From Gammaproteobacteria bacterium (lineage in GTDB: Bacteria > Pseudomonadota > Gammaproteobacteria > Pseudomonadales > M0112): 11,974 nucleotides of DNA. Shown in pieces: positions 6,217 through 11,974 of the stretch. Both the position numbers and the translations under genes were made by a program. A model generated the notes under the pieces. That model was not told where the DNA came from and did not search any database. It saw nothing but the letters and a program-made list of their open reading frames with translations. The stretch spans positions 1 through 11,974 of the forward strand of contig SBFY01000143.1 of NCBI GenBank assembly GCA_006227085.1, written 5' to 3'. The stretch's first letter is position 1; every line of letters begins with the position of its first letter.

Positions 6217-7134
6217 ATGATGACACCCGCCCCCCTGGATGGCGCCCGTATCCTGGTTACCGGCGCGACTGGCCAGGTAGCCTTCCCCTTAATTCAGTCC
6301 TTGTCCCCCCGATCCACCGTTTATGCCTTGGCCCGTTTCGCCAAGACACGTGATCGCCAGCGCGTTGAGGCAGCCGGTGCCATTCCTGTCGCCGCCGACC
6401 TGGCCGGTGATGACCTGTCGGCAATCCCGCAGGATGTCGACTATGTGGTGCACATGGCGGTGGTGAAAAGCGGTGATTTTGGTTATGACCTGAAAGCGAA
6501 TGCAGAGGGCGTTGGTCGGTTGATGTCCCATTGCCGGAAAGCCAGGGCATTTGTGCATTTTTCATCGACAGCGGTCTATGCCTACACAGGGCAGCAGTTA
6601 CATGCCGAAGATGCGCCACTCGGTGATAACCATCGTGCCATGTTTCCTACCTACAGCTTGAGCAAGATCGCGGCTGAATCGGTTGTCCGGTTTGCGGCCA
6701 GGGAGTTTGGTTTGCCCACCACGATTGCACGCTTGAGTGTGCCGTATGGGAATAATGGTGGTTGGCCATGGTTCCATTGGCAGATGATGAAAGCGGGCAT
6801 GCCAATTGATGTGCACCCGGAGCGACCAAACACGTATAACCCGATCCATGAAGACGATATTATCGACAAGGTGCCTTATTTGTTGTCCGCTGCCACAGTG
6901 CCGGCCACCACCCTGAATTTTGGCGGTGAACCGGTCAGCATTGAGGAGTGGTGTGCGTATATCGGTGAGCTGACTGGCTTGGCCGCAGCATACCGTGATA
7001 ACCCGCAAGCGTTTGGCAGTTTGCAAATTGATCCGGCCGCCATGCACGCAGCTATCGGGAAAACACGGGTTGACTGGAAAGAAGGCATTCGCCGGATGAT
7101 CGCGCACATGGAACAGCAATCGACCCATTCTTGA
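6217..7134 (+). CDS. NAD(P)-dependent epimerase/dehydratase (extended SDR)
   Basis: The 305-residue protein has the Rossmann fold of extended short-chain dehydrogenases: TGATGQVA (15-22) for the dinucleotide, D61 near the adenine side, catalytic S116/S117 with YSLSK (Y146, K150), and the C-terminal NPIHEDDI (208-215) typical of sugar-nucleotide epimerase relatives. Such enzymes oxidise, epimerise or reduce hydroxyl groups on sugars, steroids or lignin-like substrates; the substrate here is unknown. The ATG at 6217 is chosen because GGAG (6207-6210) lies 6 bases upstream; the next codon is also ATG, and an in-frame ATG at 6196 has no such site. It is followed after 31 bases by the SnoaL-fold gene, very likely in the same transcript. 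The pairing points to small-molecule rather than cell-wall chemistry, by inference. Confidence 0.9.
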   Translation: MMTPAPLDGARILVTGATGQVAFPLIQSLSPRSTVYALARFAKTRDRQRVEAAGAIPVAADLAGDDLSAIPQDVDYVVHMAVVKSGDFGYDLKANAEGVGRLMSHCRKARAFVHFSSTAVYAYTGQQLHAEDAPLGDNHRAMFPTYSLSKIAAESVVRFAAREFGLPTTIARLSVPYGNNGGWPWFHWQMMKAGMPIDVHPERPNTYNPIHEDDIIDKVPYLLSAATVPATTLNFGGEPVSIEEWCAYIGELTGLAAAYRDNPQAFGSLQIDPAAMHAAIGKTRVDWKEGIRRMIAHMEQQSTHS

Positions 7135-7165
7135 TGTAACGTATTGAGCACTCCACAGGTGATAC

Positions 7166-7648
7166 ATGGATCTGGAAACACGCATTGCCCGGCTTGAAGC
7201 CATTGAGGCTATTCGCCAATTGAAACACCGCTATTTTCGTGCCTGTGATACCAAGCAGGTCGATATCATGCGCGAGTGTTTTGTCGATGGGGATGCCCAT
7301 ATCGATTACGGCGCGGTGGGTACCTTCCAGCATCGCGATGCCTTGGTGGCGCTGTTTGAAAAAGTGGGTTGCCATCCGCACATGGTGGAAATGCATCATG
7401 GCCAGAACCCTGAAATCAGTATCACCAGCGCTGATACAGCAGAAGGTATCTGGGGCCTGTTCTATTACCTGATCAATACCGAAGAAAACACCCTGACCCA
7501 GTTAGGGGGTTTCTATCACGATGAGTACCGTTGTGAGCAGGGTGCCTGGAAAATCAGCCGTACCGTCTTCCGCGTGCACAGCATGCAAGTGCACCGTTTG
7601 CTGGATGGTCAGGTGCTGTCGGTGATGGCGGGCAATCCTGCCGTTTGA
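7166..7648 (+). CDS. SnoaL-like / NTF2-fold protein
   Basis: The 160-residue protein matches the SnoaL-like cone fold used by polyketide cyclases, scytalone dehydratase, steroid isomerases and dioxygenase small subunits. Seen: an N-terminal helix (LETRIARLEAIEAIRQLKHR, 3-22), Y23 and D28 in the usual Tyr-x4-Asp setting, H77-H78 in the middle, and strand-rich C-terminal segments (GGFYHDEYRCEQGAWKISR, 114-132). Tyr, Asp and His at these places are compatible with a dehydratase or isomerase, though many members are not enzymes. AGG (7157-7159) lies 6 bases before the ATG. It sits 31 bases after the epimerase gene and probably acts on the same substrate. It converges with the kinase gene; no convincing terminator was found in the 40-base gap. 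Confidence 0.88.
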   Translation: MDLETRIARLEAIEAIRQLKHRYFRACDTKQVDIMRECFVDGDAHIDYGAVGTFQHRDALVALFEKVGCHPHMVEMHHGQNPEISITSADTAEGIWGLFYYLINTEENTLTQLGGFYHDEYRCEQGAWKISRTVFRVHSMQVHRLLDGQVLSVMAGNPAV

Positions 7649-7688
7649 TGCTATCCCGATCGAGGTATTGGCCAGGGTGTTGCGGGCT

Positions 7689-10070
7689 TCAGCGTCCCTG
7701 CTTTTTTCCTGACCAGTGATTGAGGATTTTGGCCAGCTGCTGCAGGCGCACCGGCTTCGCAATGTAATCATCCATACCACATTCGAAACAGCGTTGCCGG
7801 TAGGAATCGATGGCGTGTGCGGTCAAGGCAATGATGGGGATGTGATGTCCCTGCGGTGTTTCTTGTTCACGGATGTGGCGGGTAGCCGTAAACCCATCCA
7901 TCACCGGCATTTCACAATCCATCAGGACGACATCAAAAGATGGTGATTGCTGCATGATCTCCAGTGCCACCTGGCCATTTTCGGCAACGGTGTAATTCAC
8001 CTTGAGTGTGGCCAGGATGTGTTCGATCACTTGCTGGTTAATCGGGTTGTCTTCCACCAGCAAGACATTCATACCGGTCAGGTCAGGCAAGGCCAGCATT
8101 TCCTGGGTGTTGCCGGTGCCCGGGCTTTTCTTGCTGATCACAAACGGCAGGCTCACTTGCACGCTGGTGCCTTGGCCGGGTTGGCTGGTGAGATGCAAAT
8201 GACCGCCCATCAATTGGCAGAGTTCCTTGCAGATGGTGAGGCCTAATCCGGAACCGCCGTAAATCCGGGTAATCCGGCTATCGGCCTGGGTAAAGGCTGT
8301 GAACAGGGTTTCCTGTTGTTCGCGTGAAATGCCGATACCCGTGTCCGAAATCAGGAAGCCCAGCGTGACACGCTCTTGTCCCGCAGGATTCTTGCCGGCC
8401 GCACGCACCGTTACTTCGAGACGGATTTCGCCTTGTTCAGTGAATTTCAATGCGTTGGATAGCAGGTTAACCAGGATTTGTGCGAGGCGATTCGGGTCGC
8501 CGTTGACCAGTGGCGGAATGCGATCATCAAAATACAGGCGGAACCAGAGATTCTTCTGCTCAGCTTGCGGCTGGATGATGCCGGCAATGCGTTTGACTTC
8601 CTTGACCGGGTCAAAGGCAATGTTTTCGAGCACCACTTTGCCGGCTTCGATTTTTGAGTAATCGAGAATGTCATTGATGATGTGCAGCAGGCTGTTGGAT
8701 GCGGTGTGGGTGATGTCCAGGTACTTGCGCTGTTCATCGGTCAGCCGGGTATTTTCCAGCATATCCAGCATGCCGATGATGCCGTTCATCGGCGTGCGGA
8801 TTTCATGGCTCATGCGTGCGAGGAAATCACTTTTGGCAGCAGCCTGGGCGGCGGCAATTTCCGCCTGCTGTGTTTGTATGGCGGCAGTGCTGCGGTATTG
8901 CCGGATGCGGTCGGATACCACGAATGCCAATACCAGGCACTGCATGGTCAGGCCAAACTCATAGCCGTAGCGGATGAAAACGCTGGTCGGTATGTTGGGT
9001 GAACCGCCCAGGGCGGATGCGGTTGACATCAGCAGGAAGGTGCTCATGGCAATGGTGACCGGCCAGCCTACAGGATGCTTGTGGGCGATCATGTAAATGC
9101 CCGTTGTCACCAGGAAGATTCCCAGGGCCAGTGACAGCAGGCTCAGCAGGTGAACGACCATGTGGAATGGTATGAGTGTCCAGGTGAAAATCCCGGAGAA
9201 GGCCGTTACCGAAAATACCAGCAACCCTTTATTGATTGATGGATATTGGGATGGGGTGTCGAAAATCTGGCGAACCAGCAATGGGTATAAGCCCAGGAAA
9301 ACGGCCAGCACGATGCAAAACAGTGTTTTCTGGGTGTCGGGGTCGTCCGGCAGGCGCATGAAAGCAAAGCCGTTGAAGATGTATACCGTGGCAATGCCAC
9401 TGGCTATGAACAGGCAGCATTCCGTCAGGGTTTTATATTCGCGGCTATGCAGGATCACAAACAACAAGTACAGCAACACGCCCACCATCACACCCATGAA
9501 CGTATGCGATACGGATGCAGCAAATTGGGTTTGCTTGTAGAAGCCTGTTTGTGTGCGCAGTAACGGATTTACAGGAGCCAGGTAATCATTCTTGATGCGC
9601 AGGAATACCGTCAGTGTTTCCTGTGCCGGGATATTGACCGGCAAGGCGTGGAAACGGTAATAGGGGATGGGGCGTATATCGAAACGGTAATCGCTGCCCG
9701 CCAGATGGTGTGTGATATCACCTGCCTGTGTTTGGTAAAACAGTTCAATCTCATTGGGCAGGTTGACATCAAAATCAATGATGCGCGTGATGGGCGCGTC
9801 ACTGTGGTTTGTGATGTTGAAGCGAAACCAGTTGTTTTTGGCGCGCCTGAAATCTTTTGCGCTGTTGTAGGCATGGAATCCTGCCAGCGAGGGGTCAGCC
9901 AATACGGCTTGCCAACTGGCGGTGTCGGAATAGCCGACCTCCCAATGGTCCAGTATGCGAATCGCACCAGCGGCATCTTCATCGGGTAACGCAATACTGG
10001 CCCATGACGGGCTGGCAAGCAGCCAGCCTGCAACGCACATGACCAACAGGTGATGGATAAGCCGGAGCAT
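7689..10070 (-). CDS. Hybrid sensor histidine kinase with 7TMR-DISM sensor and receiver domain
   Basis: The 793-residue protein reads left to right as: signal peptide (1-24, ending SWA), periplasmic 7TMR-DISM extracellular domain (about 35-175), seven membrane helices (about 186-388), a linker helix, a HisKA domain with SHEIRTP (421-427, phospho-H422), an ATPase domain with N box NLLSNALKF (N539), DTGIG (576-580) and GGSGLGL (605-611), and a receiver with E673, D674, phospho-D718, T750 and K772. All catalytic residues are present. DISM extracellular domains are thought to bind carbohydrates or other small ligands. There is no separate response regulator or HPt gene in the window, so phosphate must pass to a distant partner. 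The ATG at 10070 has only a weak ribosome site. It follows the Nudix gene by 79 bases on the same strand. Confidence 0.95.
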   Translation of the reverse strand: MLRLIHHLLVMCVAGWLLASPSWASIALPDEDAAGAIRILDHWEVGYSDTASWQAVLADPSLAGFHAYNSAKDFRRAKNNWFRFNITNHSDAPITRIIDFDVNLPNEIELFYQTQAGDITHHLAGSDYRFDIRPIPYYRFHALPVNIPAQETLTVFLRIKNDYLAPVNPLLRTQTGFYKQTQFAASVSHTFMGVMVGVLLYLLFVILHSREYKTLTECCLFIASGIATVYIFNGFAFMRLPDDPDTQKTLFCIVLAVFLGLYPLLVRQIFDTPSQYPSINKGLLVFSVTAFSGIFTWTLIPFHMVVHLLSLLSLALGIFLVTTGIYMIAHKHPVGWPVTIAMSTFLLMSTASALGGSPNIPTSVFIRYGYEFGLTMQCLVLAFVVSDRIRQYRSTAAIQTQQAEIAAAQAAAKSDFLARMSHEIRTPMNGIIGMLDMLENTRLTDEQRKYLDITHTASNSLLHIINDILDYSKIEAGKVVLENIAFDPVKEVKRIAGIIQPQAEQKNLWFRLYFDDRIPPLVNGDPNRLAQILVNLLSNALKFTEQGEIRLEVTVRAAGKNPAGQERVTLGFLISDTGIGISREQQETLFTAFTQADSRITRIYGGSGLGLTICKELCQLMGGHLHLTSQPGQGTSVQVSLPFVISKKSPGTGNTQEMLALPDLTGMNVLLVEDNPINQQVIEHILATLKVNYTVAENGQVALEIMQQSPSFDVVLMDCEMPVMDGFTATRHIREQETPQGHHIPIIALTAHAIDSYRQRCFECGMDDYIAKPVRLQQLAKILNHWSGKKQGR

Positions 10071-10092
10071 CGAATCCGTTCGTATCGTTATT

Positions 10093-10121
10093 GTTATAGG
10101 TATTGGCCAGTATGACGATAA
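10093..10121 (-). promoter_or_regulatory. Candidate promoter of the sensor kinase
   Basis: On the minus strand TATAAC (10093-10098) matches five of six -10 bases, and TTATCG (10116-10121) three of six -35 bases, with a 17-base spacer. It lies 22 bases before the kinase start, between it and the Nudix stop, so the kinase may be transcribed separately. Confidence 0.35.
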
Positions 10122-10149
10122 AACGGCAGGTCGCCAAGCGCGGGCCGGA

Positions 10150-10728
10150 TCAGCCGTCGACCCGGATTACCTTGTCACCAGCAGGGTCATGGCTGGCGCG
10201 ATACTCGCCCAGGTAGATCCCGAAACGGCCTTCACGGACTTCCCGGTAAAAACAGCGAACCTGGTCGGCAATTTCCGGGAATGCGAGACTCTCCCAGGGC
10301 AGTTCGGGTTCGCTAAATAGCCGGATTTCACTGACTTCCGCGTTGGGCTTGCAATTCGCATGCTCCAATGTGGTGCGGAAGGCGACATACACTTCGTTGA
10401 TACTGACGAGGCTGCCAACGGCGTAGAGCTGCATGGCCTCGGGGGGCAGGATAATGCCGGTTTCTTCAGCGAACTCGCGAGCGGCAGCTTCCTGTAGCGA
10501 TTCGCCGTGCTCCATGAATCCGGCCGGGATAAACCAGTAGCCGGCGCGAGGGGGCTGGGCGCGGCGTACCCATAGCAGGCGGTCACCGACATTGGCCATC
10601 ACCGACACCAGCACTTTCGGGTTTTCGTAATGGATGGTGCCGCAGGCATCGCAGACGCAGCGCAGGCGGTTATCGCCGTCCGGGATCCGGCAGGTGACGC
10701 TGTGACCGCAATGGCTGCAAAAGTTCAT
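10150..10728 (-). CDS. Nudix hydrolase with N-terminal zinc ribbon
   Basis: The 192-residue protein would hydrolyse a nucleoside diphosphate linked to another group, possibly NADH, ADP-ribose or FAD; the exact substrate cannot be read from sequence. Seen: a zinc ribbon with C4-x2-C7 and C26-x2-C29, followed by YENPKVLV, and a complete Nudix box at 70-92 (G70, E76, R84, E85, E88, E89, G91) with the metal-binding REFAEE core. The layout recalls NudC-type NADH pyrophosphatases, but the protein lacks their extra N-terminal domain. The start at 10728 is supported by AGGA 6 bases upstream; a start at 10809 would lie inside the terminator of the preceding thiolase gene. It is probably a housekeeping nucleotide-cleaning enzyme. 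Confidence 0.92.
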   Translation of the reverse strand: MNFCSHCGHSVTCRIPDGDNRLRCVCDACGTIHYENPKVLVSVMANVGDRLLWVRRAQPPRAGYWFIPAGFMEHGESLQEAAAREFAEETGIILPPEAMQLYAVGSLVSINEVYVAFRTTLEHANCKPNAEVSEIRLFSEPELPWESLAFPEIADQVRCFYREVREGRFGIYLGEYRASHDPAGDKVIRVDG

Positions 10729-10795
10729 GGGCTGTCCTGAAGGATGGGGCGCTGCCAGTATGCCGCAAGCCTGGGGGTGGAAAAAACGGCGCATG

Positions 10796-10822
10796 AAAAA
10801 GGCCGGCATGGGCCGGCCTTTT
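10796..10822 (-). terminator. Intrinsic terminator of the thiolase gene
   Basis: A perfect 11-bp stem, AAAAGGCCGGC (10797-10807) with GCCGGCCTTTT (10812-10822), surrounds a 4-base loop. Read on the minus strand it starts 13 bases after the thiolase stop and ends in five T. It separates the thiolase from the Nudix gene. Its symmetry means it could also work from the plus strand, though no plus-strand gene ends there. Confidence 0.88.
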
Positions 10823-10834
10823 CCGGGGCAGGTG

Positions 10835-11974
10835 TCAGCGCTTGACGATCACGCAGCTGCCATGGCCGAACAGGCCCTGGTTGGCGGTCATGCCAACACG
10901 GGCATTAGCCACTTGGCGACCTTCCGCCTCGCCACGCAATTGCCAGGTCAGCTCGCACACTTGTGCCAGTGCCTGCGCCGGTACTGCCTCACCAAAACAG
11001 GCCAGGCCACCGGAGGGGTTCACTGGCAGGCGGCCGCCGAGCTTGGTCTCGCCACGGCGCACCAGGTTCTTGGCTTCACCGCGCTCACAAAAGCCGAGGT
11101 CTTCGTACCAGTCCAGCTCCAGTGCGGTGGACAGGTCATACACCTCGGCCACGTTGATGTCTTTGGGGCCAATACCGGCTTCTTCGTAGGCTTTTTTCGC
11201 CAGCGCCGGGCGGAAGCGGTGGGCTTCAGCGGCAACGGCCGAGTCGGTAGCGATATCCGGCATTTCCACCACTTCGCTGGCGAAGGTCGGGGTAACCGTG
11301 GAAATGGCCGAAATGCGTACCGGGTCTTTCTTGCCAATACGTTTGGCGTAATCGAGGCTGGAGACGATGATGGCCGCACCGCCATCACTGGTCGCGCAGA
11401 TGTCCATCAGGTGCAGCGGATCGGCCACCATCGCCGAGGCCATCACATCGGCAACGGTGAAGGCTTTCTTGTAGCGCGCATAGGGGTTATTCAGGCCGTT
11501 AGCCGAGTTCTTCTCCTTCACCAGCGCGAAATCTTCGGAGGTGTCGCCGTAAAGGCCCATGCGGCGGCGGGCGTACAGGGCGAAGTAGGTCGGGTTGGTG
11601 ATCCCCAAGCGAAAGCGCACCCAGTCCGGGTCATCCGGGCGTTCGCCCTTGGCAGGGGCCAGGAAGCCTTTGGGGGTAGTGTCGGCACCCACGACCAGCG
11701 CGACTTCACATTCACCGGAAAGGATTTTTGAGCGGGCCGCGGCGAGCGCTTGTGAGCCGGAGGCACAGGCGGCATAGGAGGTGGCGACTTGTGCGCCTTG
11801 CCAGCCCAGTGCCTGTGCAAAGGTGGCGCCAGCCACATAGCCGGGGTAGCCGCAGCGCATGGTGGCCGCACCGGAAACGAACTGCACGTCCTGCCAGGGC
11901 ACGCCGGCATCCTTGAGGGCAGCACGGGCAGCGTGCACACCGTATTCCACGAAGTTACGGCCCCACTTGCCCCA
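10835..11974 (-). CDS. Thiolase-like lipid-transfer family protein (SCPx/Ltp type), 5' end outside the window
   Basis: The frame stays open to the window edge, giving 379 residues; the GTG at 11948-11950 is internal, because the preceding codons (WGKWGRNF) fit the family. Perhaps 20-40 N-terminal residues are missing. Seen: YAACASGSQAL with the nucleophile-position cysteine (codon 11765-11767), an SDGGAA strand (about 11365-11385), and NPSGGLACFGEA near the end. The histidine of the usual HDxF motif is Tyr here (EVYDLSTALEL, codon 11138-11140), and the usual GHPxG histidine is Glu (FGEAV, codon 10988-10990). Both changes recall the Ltp-type group that includes retro-aldolases of steroid side-chain breakdown, rather than beta-oxidation thiolases. 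It probably acts on an acyl-CoA. A partner DUF35/OB-fold gene, common beside such proteins, is not in the window. Confidence 0.88.
   Translation of the reverse strand, partial: WGKWGRNFVEYGVHAARAALKDAGVPWQDVQFVSGAATMRCGYPGYVAGATFAQALGWQGAQVATSYAACASGSQALAAARSKILSGECEVALVVGADTTPKGFLAPAKGERPDDPDWVRFRLGITNPTYFALYARRRMGLYGDTSEDFALVKEKNSANGLNNPYARYKKAFTVADVMASAMVADPLHLMDICATSDGGAAIIVSSLDYAKRIGKKDPVRISAISTVTPTFASEVVEMPDIATDSAVAAEAHRFRPALAKKAYEEAGIGPKDINVAEVYDLSTALELDWYEDLGFCERGEAKNLVRRGETKLGGRLPVNPSGGLACFGEAVPAQALAQVCELTWQLRGEAEGRQVANARVGMTANQGLFGHGSCVIVKR

Noticed and set aside
7673..7707. CAGGG/CCCTG stem followed by six T after the SnoaL gene, as a terminator
   Set aside because: The stem is only 5 bp with an 18-base loop, and the T run lies inside the opposing kinase gene's coding end.
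10729..10809. Longer Nudix start
   Set aside because: It would begin inside the thiolase terminator; the zinc ribbon starts right after the ATG at 10728, which has AGGA 6 bases upstream.
10727..11731. 334-residue plus-strand open frame opposite the thiolase
   Set aside because: It is an antisense shadow of a well-supported gene, with Gly/His/Arg-biased composition and no recognisable domain.

Overview
The window looks like chromosomal DNA of a Gram-negative proteobacterium, most likely a marine, lipid- or hydrocarbon-using gammaproteobacterium of the Alcanivorax type. This rests on general resemblance: moderately high GC, clear Shine-Dalgarno sites, a lipobox lipoprotein, a periplasmic-sensing hybrid kinase, a soluble cytochrome P450 and an SCPx/Ltp-like thiolase. 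The genus is a guess. No rRNA, tRNA, CRISPR array, transposase or phage gene was seen.

Layout. Bases 1-44 are the 3' end of an unknown gene, followed by an intrinsic terminator (about 71-95). Bases 114-2066 hold three tightly packed plus-strand genes: a radical SAM/SPASM-like enzyme (AT-rich, foreign-looking), a small Sel1-repeat protein whose start overlaps the enzyme's stop, and a TetR-family regulator 4 nt further on. A 120-bp spacer with two nested inverted repeats leads to a cytochrome P450 (2187-3545) that ends in a strong terminator. A small lipoprotein gene (3638-3826) converges on, and overlaps by 7 bp, a minus-strand GT39-type membrane glycosyltransferase (3820-5682). A 208-bp divergent spacer precedes a 68-residue acidic cysteine-containing small protein (5891-6097), a stem-loop without a T run, and a two-gene plus-strand unit: NAD-dependent epimerase/dehydratase and SnoaL/NTF2-fold protein (6217-7648). 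The rest is on the minus strand: a hybrid histidine kinase with a 7TMR-DISM sensor (7689-10070), a zinc-ribbon Nudix hydrolase (10150-10728), and the C-terminal part of a thiolase-like protein (10835 to the window edge) with its own terminator.

How the genes may work together. TetR next to P450, with a palindrome just before the P450 start, suggests local repression relieved by a hydrophobic ligand. P450, epimerase/dehydratase, SnoaL-fold protein and Ltp-type thiolase are all kinds of enzyme used on steroid, terpenoid or fatty acyl substrates, but they lie in separate transcription units, so a shared pathway is only a hypothesis. The least explained parts are the radical SAM/Sel1 pair, the P450 leader structure, the small CxxC protein and the unusual active-site residues of the thiolase. 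No clearly new multi-gene system such as a defence island or biosynthetic cluster can be claimed from the sequence alone.
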